This document shows, piece after piece, positions 24,261-35,826 of a stretch of DNA of 64,000 nt (position 1 is its first letter; each line of letters begins with the position of its first letter). The DNA comes from Drosophila miranda (lineage: Eukaryota > Arthropoda > Insecta > Diptera > Drosophilidae), in NCBI RefSeq assembly GCF_003369915.1, contig NC_046674.1, positions 25,237,657-25,301,656 of the forward strand, given 5' to 3'. A model generated the notes under the pieces. The model did no database searches. It had not been told where the DNA came from and was given only the letters and a program-made list of their open reading frames with translations. The position numbers and the translations under genes are program-made.

Positions 24261-26147
24261 GCCAGGGACCCAGGACGTGTGCCGGTTCCGTTTCTTGTTT
24301 GCCGCCTTCCCGAAATACCTATATATCTATACCTATTTACCTATACCTACACCTATACCTATAACTACATATGAATGTATATGTATATAGATATCTATAC
24401 ATTTTTTTTTGTATTTTTTTTTCCGCCTATTACTTCTGAAGTTTTCTGTGAGAGTTTTGAAGAATTTATAAGACTTGCGCTGTTAGCAAGGAAATGTAAG
24501 AATGTTTGTCCGGCTTTTTGTTAGCACAAATCGGAAGAAATGTCCTCCCTCCCTCCTACTCCGCGACTGCTCATCCAGCTTTCCCACTCCCCTTCCCTCC
24601 ACTCCATACATATTCAAAAAAGATTTAGCACCCAGATGCCTATAACTAATACCATATAATTTGTGTGTATGGATGTATGTCCTAGCTACTTGTAGAACGT
24701 TTCTTATATATAGATATGTATATTAGTCATGCATTCCTGTTATATAAACTTTACCTAGAGTAACTCCAACTCCAACTACAACCACAACAGAAACGATCGA
24801 CGAGCTCAAACAGCAGAAGCCAATTCAGAAAAGCGTCATAAGAGAAGCTAACTAACAATATTGTACTCGTAATAGAACGAAATCAACAGACCAAAAAAAC
24901 AAACAAAAAAAAGAAAAACAAAAAACAAAAATGCAAAGAAGAAAAGCTTAAAAAATGGGATATGGCATGTTTTGATGTGGGCTCTGTTCGATCTGATCTG
25001 ATATAATTTAACTTTATCTACATAAGCGAGCAGCGATATACATGTGCATACATTATGTTTTAGTAATGATTGAATGAATGAACGAAAGACCTCGGAGCCG
25101 CATCTCTGCACTATCTTTGGCATGACTCTTGTTCCTTTAAACGTCATTTCTCAAGCAAACGAATGATACGAAAGTATATACCTAAACAATTCCATAATGG
25201 AGCTAGATAGAATGATTTCACAACGAACTACATATGTTTATATGCTGAATTTTAGTTTCTTTTCATAAGTTTACCACCAGCAACCGCAAAGAAACGCACC
25301 AATGTAGAATGTAGAAAGAATCTTGAATTGGTTCTCTGTCGCGTTGCCTGGCCAACTTAAACAATTTCCGAGCCAATTATGAAAATGAATTATTGTTTGT
25401 TAAGTTTAATATTATAAGACGCCGCTGCACTGACCTCAAAGTTCGAGGGCAAACCCCAATTTAATCAAATTTTGCAGCAATTATTTTTTTTTTTTTTTTT
25501 ACATCTTAGTGCAATTTTTTGGCATAACTAGAAATGCAGATGTTTCGCGCTTTTTCCGCGGCGTTAAAAAATGAGTCATTCTAGTTTAAATTAGTTGAAT
25601 TTATCTAAAAAAAAGAAAAATACTTAAGCGAAGTTTTAAGCGTAAACCGATGATTTCTTATTAAATCGATAATACGAGTACTATCTATACAAAATATTTT
25701 AGGTATTTTAATGTATTTTTGTTTATGTGTGTGTAAACCAAGCGGAGTTGTGCAATTGTAAGTAAAATTAAACAACAAAGAAAAACCTTATAGAAAAATA
25801 TGGAATCACACTGAAAGAAAAAGCTTGTGCAATGACAAAAACTTGACTATAAAATTCGTTAAAAAATAAACAAATAAGATACGATAATAGCAATCCATTT
25901 GGAAAAGTAAAAGCGTTTTGAGATGTTTATACACAAAAGTACAGCAGTTTTAACGCATATTGTAAACTAAAATTGAAAACGATTCCAACGAAAACCAGAA
26001 AATATACACAAAAAAATTGTAAAACTTTTATGAGTGGTTGCTGTAGTTTGGAATAAGCAAGTGCAATTCAAAATAAAACGCAAACAACCATTAGAACAGC
26101 ACCGATATGCGATATTCATCTTGCCTATTGAAAATTTTACTTGCTTA

Positions 26148-26441
26148 TCCCCTGGAACACCGGAAACGGGCTCTGCCGTCGACGTCTCCTACATAACTAA
26201 ATGGCCGGACTAGGTGTTTGTATCCACCAGATATGTCTTGGCAAGCAGGGGGTACTACAGCTCTGTGGAGTTCCCAGCCATCGAGGGGTCGGAGGAAATG
26301 TGGAGGCGCAGGTCCATACAACTGTCGGTCACTCTCACTGTCGGACTGGGCATCACCAACAACACACATGTGCCGCAGGAAACCCTGCAGCATTTAATTT
26401 ACAACAGTTTAGACCGCCTCTTTCACACTATCATACGATAG
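26148..26441 (+). pseudogene. Unrecognised gene fragment with one in-frame stop (copy B)
   Basis: Duplicate of the fragment at 17812-18105, with the same in-frame TAG (26211-26213) and the same final stop. One difference is seen near the end (TTTAGACC against TTTGGACC), which is silent. Because both copies share the internal stop, the lesion predates the duplication. Confidence 0.4.
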
Positions 26442-27541
26442 TGTTGATTACACTATGCAACATCAATTGGTTAATAATTAATTGTTAGCGTTAACGTAGT
26501 ATCCATTGCTTTTTGCTTTTTCATCTAATCATCAGCTTAGCAAGTTGTGCTGGTGAATGCGCCCTATATCTTTGACCAGACGCAAAGACGCATGACGCAG
26601 CCCTAGTGTAAACAGCCTATTAGTGTAGAATTTTTTTTTATAACTGCTGCTTGTTTTAGAGTTCATGTAAATATACTCCAGCCTTTTGTGATCTTATCGC
26701 TGCATAAAAACGTAATGTGTGCAAAAATAATATGATAAGTGTTAACAAGGGGTTCTCGAAATATATATTCCGAATGTATGTATGTGTGTAAGCCGGTACT
26801 CCGTATGCATCCTAAAAATATTCGCTTATTGATCAGAATCAAGCTTATAATATACATATGCACATAACGATGTACTGCCTTCGAGCTTCGAGCCCCTGCA
26901 CTTTTTGAGTACCTGGTATGAAAAGAGACTGCTAAATTTGTTCGAAATCCAATACCGTATATCTTCAATCCATAAACAAGTAATTACCCAAACATTTTTT
27001 GAGTTTCTTATCTTTGGAGATCCTTTATAGCCTTCTAAGTCTATACGCTACTCATTCCTGACCGTTCAATTTACTTTTTTCGTTGATCATTTGTGTATGC
27101 ATCCAATATTAAACTTTGTATAACTTGTTTGAACAGTTGTTCCAGTGTCTCGTAGTTTACACGAAAAAGAGCAGTCTAGAATAATTTAATACAGTCACCA
27201 CAAAATGATTACAATTAATACCTACACATACTTGTGCAATTCAAATTGATTGTAATCATATATTACACAACAATATATAAATATGAATGTATGTACATTT
27301 ATGTCTATATGCTCAACCTTAACAGGCATGCAATTCATTCCTTCTTAGCCCAAAATGTGTATAAAAAGCGCATGGGGCTTGCCACCTACTATGGAATATA
27401 ATTCCGACAATGTCTGCGAATAGGGTACGACAATCTGGATACAAATTTTTGTACATATTGAGTGCTAAATTTCTAAGCTAAATATATCTCTCTATTACAT
27501 AAATAAGATTTGGGTCGTCATGGTCCTGATATTTTAGCGTG

Positions 27542-27758
27542 TTATAATGTTACGGCTACGGGCTGGTTAAATCTTGTTGGCAATGCAGCCTCAGCAGGAA
27601 AGGGAATCGGGGTTAGTGCACTATACTGCGCTCTGGGCTCAGCTCGCCGGATGGGGTCGGGGTCTTTCCTATCCCTATACTTCCTTGTTCTCGCCATATT
27701 ATAAAAATTTAAGTGCACTGACACAGAATCTACTTTGATCAAAACAAAAAAAAAACAA
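27542..27758 (-). repeat. 3' LTR of the gypsy-like element
   Basis: Matches 63774-63989 except for one base in a poly-A run. On the minus strand it starts TGTTTTTTT and ends CATTATAA. Its left edge abuts duplication copy B exactly where copy A continues with GCGCAGG. Confidence 0.85.
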
Positions 27759-29505
27759 TCCCCGGTCGGCCTAGATGGCAAGAAGGAATCCGGTAGTCAC
27801 GTATTTAATTTAGTGATCCTAGGTGTAGGAGATCACTAGTTCCTCTATACCCTCCCTTTCTTCGGCAATGCGTGGAACGATGTTGGCATGGCCCCTAACG
27901 TAACTACCGCTGCATTATTACACTCGATGCATCATTGGCATTATGTACTTAGACAGAATGGTTGTTATTTATTCCAAATTCATGTTAATTCAAAATAGTT
28001 CTATTAATCAAGATTCAAAAGATTCATATATAACAAAACGTTCATTAACTTAAGAATATAAAATACAATTCATAGCAAAACTGAGCCTTTTTACTCACGA
28101 AGGTCAACATTTCCATTCAATACGAAATTAATGATCATTACCAAATTCAAACACTTTCCTTGACGAGCTCGTTGGGCCCAATGAACTGCTTCGGTAGCTG
28201 TGGAACAATATTAATTATATAAAAATAGTAAAGAATTAAAGAATGATATTTTGGCCGACATTGCCAGAGTGAATCAAGGCTTAACATTGAGTGGATTAGG
28301 AAAGGACTTAAGACATATGATAAAGAAATTAATTCTATAGGAAAGATATTCCTTAATATAACTGTATATGTTTATATGATTTTTCATTTAAAGTCAAATT
28401 TAATTGAAGTGCAAACACAAGAATGCAAGCAAAAGAAAAGAACAAGACAAAGCAAAGAGAATGTCGATGATCAAATTAATGCACGTTTATGTGTGTGCAT
28501 ACGCACGCATATGTCCGAATTCTCTTCGAACGAAAGCTCGCTCTTGGCGTGTGAGCTATCACGCTCTCCCTTTCATTACGCTGCACCGCTGCTATACCCT
28601 GCTATTTCGCGGGTATGTTCGTACTCACGAATCGATGATCACATGTCCACGACCCAGGTCACCCTAAATTCCGATTCCTGTTCTTGTATTCACATCTTCT
28701 GCACAATTTTAGCTGACATAAATTTCCAATTTCCTAGGCGTTGTCGATTCCGCATCAAGGATGTTGAGTTTCATCTCGCAAGATACGCTTATAGGGCATT
28801 CAAAGGTCGATACAGATCGTCCGTACAACGGAAACGCTGGTAATTCGAAGCGGCCAAAAATAAGACACTGGAGGTTGCGTGGGGGGGTTAGGCGTGAGAG
28901 CGCCAAAGCACGGCAGACCTCCAGTGACCAAGAAATTCTGTAATAGATTCGGAATTTAGTGAATGTACCAAACCTGCTTTCCTCTATAATCACCTTCTTT
29001 TTCTCTACGTAGCACTTTGCACTTTCACCACACAATATAGCTTGATCTTGCTTTTTAGTCGATTCTCCGCCGACTTGCAGTTATGTAATTTGGTATGTAT
29101 TATGTAATACAGGGACACGTGAACTTCCACTAGAGTTTGCCACTATTGGCACAGGCACAACCGAAGTGTTTTGGGAGAAAAATGGAATTGATCCGCGTGT
29201 TCACCGTCGCTGTCGGCTTAAGCGGCATAGACGAGCTTTAACGGGACCCTTCCATGGAATTCGGTCTCGAGAGACGAAAAAGAACATTCGAGCAATTAAA
29301 GCTCCATATTCAAAGTAGCTGTTTTTAAAGCCTTGGTGTTCGAACTAATCAAGTTGGCGCGTGATTTGAATCTGCTTTATATCTGGGAAATTATTAGGGA
29401 ATTTAATCTGGGTTTGCTTCACTGGCCACTACACTCTCCACCACCAGATTATGTCCCGGAGTGATCGACAGGGATCGTAATCGAAAAGAAAAGAAGGACA
29501 GTGAA
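27759..29505 (-). other. 3' internal region of the gypsy-like element, no env recognised
   Basis: Sequence between the pol stop and the 3' LTR. Short open frames on both strands (for example 28376-28843 plus and 28709-29035 minus) show no recognisable domain, signal peptide or fusion motif. It may be the remains of a third gene or a long 3' UTR. The expected polypurine tract beside the LTR is weak (CGGGGAT on the minus strand). Confidence 0.5.
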
Positions 29506-31623
29506 TTAGCGGGTTTGAATATCCTTTACGTGGTATACTCCCATTTTCTTTCCTTTCTCGTTCGATAATTCGTAATAAACAGGACTTAGCTTTTTCGTTA
29601 CTGTTGCTGTCACAAACACCTGCGCTAATTTATGGCTGAATTGTTTAGACGCGTTGCTTTGGGAGAAATTGCGAACGTAAACCTGATCTCCGACGTTGAA
29701 TTGTATGTTTCTACTCCTCAAATTGTATACCCTCGCGTTGGTTGCATGAGCCTTTGCATTGTTGACCTTTGCTGCATACCTTGCCAACTGCAGAGCATCG
29801 GGGTAATTAACTCTAGAATCATCTGATAGCAAGTTAAGTTTCCTGAGCAATTCGTAATCCTTGCCATTCAAAATCATGTTTTGCCCAAACGTAAGGAAGT
29901 AAGGAGAATATCCGGTGGTTGTATGTAGACTGGATCGAATAGGACCGTTAATCTCATTCAGTCGTTGATCCCAGGTAGTGTGATCTTTCCCCACGTACGC
30001 ACGGATCGCCGCCAAAACCGATCGGTTTAAGCGCTCGCTTGCATTCGCTTGAGGCGAATAAAAAGCGGTACAAATATGTTTAATTGAAAATCGAGTTAGA
30101 AAAGCCTCAAAGAATCCTGATCGAAATTGAGAACCATTGTCCGTTAAGATGGATTCTGGCACTCCAAACGTAAAGAAAATGGAATTTTCTAAGTACTCGC
30201 AAATCTTTCCGGAAGTGAATCGTTTCACTGGACAGAGGAAATGGAATTTTGTACAATGATCCACGATTATTAATAATCCGATATTCCCTGCCTTTGAACG
30301 AGGGTATGGACCTAACAGATCCATGTAGAGTCGTTGAAACGGTCTCTCTGATTGCATTGGCTTTCCCAATGGTGGTCGTAATACTATATTGGGACTTTTG
30401 GTCTGTTTACAAATGACACAATTATTCACATACTCTCGGATTTGAACCAACATCTTGGGCCACAACAGGTATCTCTTAAGTTTTTCAACGGTTTTACCCA
30501 TCCCGCCATGTGATGCGCTAGGAGAATCATGGGCTTGTTTGATAACACTACTGACTAGGCCAGAGGGTACCCATAATTTCCACGACTGGTGGTCAGATTC
30601 AGAATCTCCAATCGAAGCTTCGGTGCGTTTGTATACATAGCCATCTGTTATTTTTAAATCTGGAAGTTTCTCTTGGTTCTGCTGAATGCGTTCAATTAAA
30701 TCCAGATATTCCAACGAAGTGAAATGCTCGGACTCTAAATCGATGATCGGCCCTAGATCTATAAACTCATCTACTGACGATTCATTTTGCCTTGACAGAG
30801 TGTCAGCAATAACATTTTGTGAACCCTTCCGGTGTTCAATGCGAAAATCAAAACCCTGTAACTGTATAGCCCATCGCGCGAGCCTTCCAGACAAATCCTT
30901 TTGTCGCATCAACCACTGCAATGCTGCATGGTGGTCGGTTATTACTAAGAATTCCTGGCCTTCTATGTAAGCTCGAAATTTCTTAATTCCCTTAATAACT
31001 GCTAGACATTCTAGTTCTGTAACGGAATAATTCCGTTGAGCTTTGGATAACTTAACCGACATGTATCCAATTGGCATTTCGAAGCCTTCTTCATTCTCTT
31101 GAGCTAGGACGCACCCGAGACCAAAAGAACTAGCATCACACAATAAGATGAATTTCTTAGAAAAATCAGGAGTTCTGAGGATTGGAGCTGATGTTAATCT
31201 TCGTTTCAATTCTTCAAAAGCATTGGTTGCGGTTTCATTCCATATTAAGGAAGTATTCTGTTTCTTAAGCATCTCGGTCAATGGATAGCTCACGGAGGCA
31301 TAATTCTCGACGAAACGTCGATACCATCCGGATAAACCGAGAAACCGTCGTAACTGCTTTACCGTTGTTGGAATTGGGAAGTCGTTGATTGCCTTAGCAT
31401 CACCTACGTCGATCGAGTGCGAAATAATGCTGGTTCTGCCCAATCCGTCTCGTTCGTACGAAGGAAAAATTTCGACGACACCTTGCAGTCTCTCCTGCTC
31501 TTTACTAGAAATTTTGTGTAACTTGGGTGAGCTTTCCTCATCCTCCGTGGGACCTATATCTAACTCAGAGACACTTTCGCTCATGAGTCGATCAGCAAGT
31601 TTAAATTTCCTAAAAAAAGTCAA
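29506..31623 (-). pseudogene. Gypsy-like pol: RNase H and integrase, RT core deleted
   Basis: 705-codon frame. The pre-RT linker runs to about residue 79 (GDAKAI) and passes directly into the segment that normally follows the RT palm (NDFPIPTTVKQLRRFLG). The fingers and palm with the catalytic aspartates are absent, an in-frame loss of perhaps 200 residues at about 31385-31396. RNase H follows (LLCDASSFG, TELECLAV, VITDHHAAL, ADTLSR). Integrase then shows an HHCC-type zinc region ending CVICKQTK and the DDE core (MDLLGPYP, LTDNGSQF, ASERLNRS). The encoded protein could not polymerise DNA. The ORF is joined to protease only through a frame change at a T7 run (minus strand, about 31611-31617). 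Confidence 0.85.
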
Positions 31624-32236
31624 TTCCTAAGTAAACCTCTTGGGTTAAGTTTGGTATGATAAAAAAATCTATACTTTCCGTGAGACTACGATATGTAATA
31701 GTCGCTGTGAAAATGCCCTCAACCGAGCATTTGGTTCCGCTGGCTGTTTTAACCCTTCCCGAACACTTACGTGATTTCGGATGGTTAAGGAGAGCACGGC
31801 CGGCATTGTTGCCAACGCAACTAACCGACGCTCCAGAATCTAACAAGGCGTTGTAAACCTTGTCTTCAATCGTGATGGGTGTGTACAGACGGTTATCTCC
31901 CGTACTGAATATGGAAGCAATTAAGCATTGTCGAGTGCTAACAACTGTTTTCCAAAATTTGCGTAATCGAAGGGTAGATCTTTTAGATTTTGTCGTAGTT
32001 GATATAGTACAAAGATCGCCAAATATCCTATTTCTAGCTTTCTTGTAATTTGACAGTCTTACATGTAAGGGTAAATATCTAGTTGGTCGTTTATCCGATA
32101 AAAATCCTGAGTCCATAGCGGTTTTAGCTAAACCCTCATCTATAGTCTGACTGATGCTTTCGCTATGTTTTGGTACGGATGTGCCTACAGGGGGTTCGTT
32201 GACACATCCCGCAGCCGGTTTTCCGAAGGATGGCAC
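31610..32236 (-). pseudogene. Gypsy-like aspartic protease segment
   Basis: Frame in the -1 phase relative to gag, overlapping its end (32185-32236). The retropepsin active site NALLDSGASVSCVG is present, with the late motif EVYLGIDFF just before the stop. The stop arises in a run of seven T. The following pol frame continues the expected protein sequence, so a one-base expansion of the run probably separates the two. The enzyme itself looks complete. Confidence 0.75.
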
Positions 32237-33474
32237 TTAGAGCAACGTGGCTTGTAAACATTCTTGGTTCCACAACCGTAACAAAATATGCTTCTAGGTT
32301 CCACACAATCATCCCATCTATGCCCTATCTTATCACAATTCCAGCAGGACATCTTATTACGCATGATCGCTGATATTATTGGTTCAGGCTCCTCAAGGTG
32401 TTCCCTCTCCGGAGAGATCTCGGAGATGTTGCGCCGGTTTACAAAAGGCGTTTTGTAAGAAGGGTTTCGAAGTTCCGAATAAAATTGTTCGTGCTTTTTA
32501 ACCTCTAAAAGTAATTTCTTTATCGAAGTGATATTCAAATGTAGTAACTCGTGATGAAGTGTACTTTTCGAATTGTCAATCAACAGCTTAACAAGGTCGC
32601 ATTCTGGTAGGCTACGCTCGAGTCTATTCACCAACTCTTCTATACTATTCTGATAGGAATCAAAAGGTTCATTTTCCCCTTGCTTTCGTTTCGCGATTCT
32701 ACGCCATATGTCGACATCAGTGGCAGCATCGTCATATTTATCCCTAAATGCCAGACAAAAAGTCTCCCACGCGAACTCTTCATGTTTACGATGGAACTGC
32801 CAGAACCAATCACCTGCTTTTGCGGATAACAATAAGTGCAAATGATCGCAAACCAGCTGGAAATTGTTTCCCAGGGTCTGTGCCGTCAAGGAACGTACCC
32901 GGTAAATAAATTCTGTGGCCGATAGACCGTCCTTACTACCGTCAAACTTTACTTTCCAGTTTTGAATAACATGTCCTACCTTTTCTGGTGAAATTGAAAC
33001 TGAAGAGCGATTGCTAGTATTCCTTAAGTCTGCCTCTTGGCTTGCTCTACTCCTAACGTCTGCTGGTACATGCTGATAATTCGAAGCCTGCTCCGCAAGT
33101 CCCGATCTCAATTGAAACGAACTCAGCTGATGGCTCAATGCTGTCTCTATATGAGCGGTTAGCTTCTCCAACAACGTCTTTTGTTGGGTGCCCATCATTG
33201 ACCTTACCAAATTAACAATTTCACTTTTATCCATGGCGTTAGATGAATTCAGCGATTGGCTAGTTGGGTCTGTAGGGGTAGGATTTCCCTCCCTTTGCTT
33301 AGATCTCGTTACTATATTTGACTTGGGAATAGCGCCTCTGCCTCTACCTCGAAATCTACTTCCACTTGGCCCTGGCGCATCGAGGGGAATTCCTTCAGTG
33401 TTCGAATCTCCTACCTCTGCAAGGTCCGCGTTATTTAATTCCGTCGCCAAATCAACATTTCCCCGAACTAACAA
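32185..33474 (-). CDS. Gypsy-like Gag with zinc knuckle
   Basis: About 429 codons after the amber codon at 33520-33522. An RG-rich basic stretch (RFRGRGRG) lies near the start and a retrotransposon Gag matrix/capsid-like region in the middle (GDWFWQFHRKHEEFAWETF). A CX2CX4HX4C knuckle, CWNCDKIGHRWDDC, is followed by a second Cys pair set (CYGCG, CSKCH). In the overlap with protease, the heptamer GGAAAAC sits in the zero frame (minus strand, plus-strand 32218-32224). This is a known type of -1 slippery site, so Gag-Pol may be made by frameshifting. The true start is probably upstream, in the RING segment. Confidence 0.75.
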   Translation of the reverse strand: MLVRGNVDLATELNNADLAEVGDSNTEGIPLDAPGPSGSRFRGRGRGAIPKSNIVTRSKQREGNPTPTDPTSQSLNSSNAMDKSEIVNLVRSMMGTQQKTLLEKLTAHIETALSHQLSSFQLRSGLAEQASNYQHVPADVRSRASQEADLRNTSNRSSVSISPEKVGHVIQNWKVKFDGSKDGLSATEFIYRVRSLTAQTLGNNFQLVCDHLHLLLSAKAGDWFWQFHRKHEEFAWETFCLAFRDKYDDAATDVDIWRRIAKRKQGENEPFDSYQNSIEELVNRLERSLPECDLVKLLIDNSKSTLHHELLHLNITSIKKLLLEVKKHEQFYSELRNPSYKTPFVNRRNISEISPEREHLEEPEPIISAIMRNKMSCWNCDKIGHRWDDCVEPRSIFCYGCGTKNVYKPRCSKCHPSENRLRDVSTNPL

Positions 33475-33519
33475 TTCTGTAGTGCATAGTCCGCGACAGG
33501 TTGGACAACTCGGTGAACT

Positions 33520-33669
33520 CTAAAGCCAATCGGTCAAACAGGAATGGTGAAATTGATGTTGACACGGTGTCGTGGCAAACAATTGATCTTTCTCAAGTTT
33601 ATCTTGGCAAATGCGACAATAGCCATGCTGATTTAATGCAGTTTCAAAGCTATTATCTTTACTGGCCAT
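33520..33669 (-). pseudogene. RING-H2 finger at the Gag N-terminus, interrupted by an amber codon
   Basis: From ATG at 33669 (MASKDNSFETALNQHG) the frame is shared with gag. It contains CRICQDKLEKDQ, PCQHQFHHSC and, after the TAG at 33520-33522, SCPTCRG. The eight metal ligands of a C3H2C3 RING are all present if the amber codon is ignored. RING-H2 domains bind zinc and commonly act as E3 ubiquitin ligases. A RING on a Gag is unusual. The stop is either a mutation or a readthrough site. An INE-like repeat is inserted about 30 bp upstream of the ATG. Confidence 0.65.
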
Positions 33670-33699
33670 ATTTCCTCTTAATTTTTTTTTTTTTTTTTT

Positions 33700-34797
33700 A
33701 TACCCGATACTCAAAATGAGTATTGGGGTATATTAGATTTGTGGTAAAAGTGGATGTGTGTAACGTCCAGAAGGAATCGTTTCCGACCCCATAAAGTATA
33801 TATATTCTTGATCAGCATCAATAGCCGAGTCGATTGAGCCCTGTCTGTCTGTCCGTCTGTCCGTCCGTCCGTCCGTCCGTCCGTCCCCTTCAGCGCCTAG
33901 TGCTCAAAGACCATAAGATCTAGAGCAACGATGTTTTGGATCCAGACTTCTGTGATATGTCACAGCTACAAAAATATTTCAAAACTTCGCCTTGCCCACT
34001 TCCGCCCCCACAAAGGACGAAAATCTGTGGCATCCACAATTTTAAAGATATGAGAAAACCAAAAACGTAGAATTGTAGATAATGACCATATCTTTAAGAC
34101 TGCGGAATCTGAATTGGATCTTATTATTATTATAGCCAGCATCAAGAAAAAAATTTCATTTTTTCTCGCCCTGTCTCTCTCTAACACACACGTAGCATAG
34201 GCGGCTTTGCTTAGAGTAAAACATTAGCGCCTAGATCTCAGAGACTACAAAAGCTAGAGCAACCAAATTTGGTATCCACACTCCTAATATATCGGACCGA
34301 GACGAGTTTCTTTCAAAATTTCGCCACACCCCCTTCCGCCCCCGCAAAGGACGAAAATCTGGGGATATTCAAAAATCTCAGAGACTATTAAGGCTAGAGT
34401 AACCAAATTTGGTATCCGCACTCCTGTTAGATCTTACTATAAAACGTGTATCTCAAAGTTTCGCCCACACAAAGGACGAAAATCTGTTGCATCCACAATA
34501 TTGCACATTCGAGAAAACTAAAAACGCAGAATCATAGATAATGACCATATCTATCAGATTGCTGAATCTGGATCAGATCAGATCATTTTTATAGCCAAAA
34601 GCAAGAAATCAATTTGCAGTGGCTACGCAGCGCCCGACGTCACGCTCAGACTGATTTTCTGTCTCTCTCGCACGCACTCTTTGTCGTGTCGTTTAAGATT
34701 AGCGGCGTCTGCCGGAGGAGAGCCATACTGACTTAGTATAGGGTATAACTGTAGAGTTGCGGTGTCCGCAGCAACTCACAACGTTCCACCTCGTTTG
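33700..34797 (+). mobile_element. INE-1/DINE-1-like (Helitron-related) repeat, full-length-looking copy 1
   Basis: Starts ATACCCGATACTC. It carries the TCCGTCCG microsatellite at about 33841-33890 and internal GGACGAAAATCTG repeats, and ends after a hairpin (GAGTTGCGG...CCGCAGCAACTC) at CTCACAACGTTCCACCTCGTTT. A subterminal hairpin and lack of terminal inverted repeats fit Helitron-type non-autonomous elements. Its length of about 1.1 kb recalls the ISY/ISX elements of D. miranda (from memory, not verified). It is inserted in the gypsy-like leader. It has no coding capacity: the frames seen are artefacts. Confidence 0.65.
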
Positions 34798-34920
34798 CCT
34801 TAAAACAGTCACTTTTTCCCAGAATTCAGAACTTTTTGATATTTTTTACTACCAGTATTAAACAATTTGTTTAGTTTATATAAGTTTGTGCAGTTTGGCA
34901 CAACTCGTACATTTATTTTT
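34798..34920. other. Spacer between two INE-1-like copies
   Basis: 123 bp of AT-rich sequence, not seen elsewhere in the window. It could be the target DNA of one of the two insertions. Confidence 0.4.
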
Positions 34921-35826
34921 ATACCCGATACTCAAAATGAGTATTGGGGTATATTAGATTTGTGGTAAAAGTGGATGTGTGTAACGTCCAGAAGGAATCG
35001 TTTCCGACCCCATAAAGTATATATATTCTTGATCAGCATCAATAGCCGAGTCGATTGAGCCCTGTCTGTCTGTCCGTCTGTCCGTCCGTCCGTCCGTCCG
35101 TCCGTCCGTCCGTCCGTCCGTCCGTCCGTCCGTCCGTCCGTCCGTCCGTCCGTCCCCTTCAGCGCCTAGTGCTCAAAGACCATAAGATCTAGAGCAACGA
35201 TGTTTTGGATCCAGACTTCTGTGATATGTCACAGCTACAAAAATATTTCAAAACTTCGCCCCGCCCACTTCCGCCCCCACAAAGGACGAAAATCTGTGGC
35301 ATCCACAATTTTAAAGATATGAGAAAACCAAAAACGTAGAATTGTAGATAATGACCATATCTTTAAGACTGCGGAATCTGAATTGGATCGTATTATTATT
35401 ATAGCCAGCATCAAGAAAACAATTTCATTTTTTCTCGCCCTGTCTCTCTCTAACACACACGTAGCATAGGCGGCTTTGCTTAGAGTAAAACATTAGCGCC
35501 TAGATCTCAGAGACTACAAAAGCTAGAGCAACCAAATTTGGTATCCACACTCCTAATATATCGGACCGAGACGAGTTTCTTTCAAAATTTCGCCACACCC
35601 CCTTCCGCCCCCGCAAAGGACGAAAATCTGGGGATATTCAAAAATCTCAGAGACTATTAAGGCAAGAGTAACCAAATTTGGTATCCGCACTCCTGTTAGA
35701 TCTTACTATAAAACGTGTATCTCAAAGTTTCGCCCCACCCCCTTCCGCCCACACAAAGGACGAAAATCTGTTGCATCCACAATATTGCACATTCGAGAAA
35801 ACTAAAAACGCAGAATCATAGATAAT
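34921..35826 (+). mobile_element. INE-1-like copy 2, left part
   Basis: Same start ATACCCGATAC as copy 1, with a much longer TCCG run (about 35062-35155). It has CGCCCCACCCCCTTCCGCC where copy 1 has a 14-16 base deletion. It stops at ATAGATAAT, where the copia-like array begins, and resumes at 62918. Bases 35822-35826 (ATAAT) are the left target-site duplication of that array. Confidence 0.7.

Larger units (their letters stand above)
24110..27542 (+). repeat. Segmental duplication, copy B (interrupted on the right by a transposon)
   Basis: It repeats 15784-19206. The left junction, from AGO2 downstream sequence straight into CrebA exon 6, defines a tandem unit of 8326 bp (15784 to 24110) that includes AGO2. 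The right end coincides with the LTR start at 27542, so the rest of copy B, including any second AGO2, would lie beyond the transposon nest or has been lost. A few substitutions and homopolymer indels separate the copies (for example T against C at 16766/25104). Confidence 0.95.

Noticed and set aside
28376..28843. 155-codon plus-strand frame in the 3' part of the gypsy-like element, as a possible env or captured gene
   Set aside because: No signal peptide, membrane segment or family motif, and it is opposite to the element's own strand.
33966..34187. 73-codon minus-strand frames in the INE-1-like repeats (also at 35235-35456)
   Set aside because: Chance frames in a non-coding repeat; present only because the two copies are alike.
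35062..35155. TCCG and TCAAG tandem arrays as CRISPR-like repeats
   Set aside because: Eukaryotic microsatellites without spacers; no CRISPR context.
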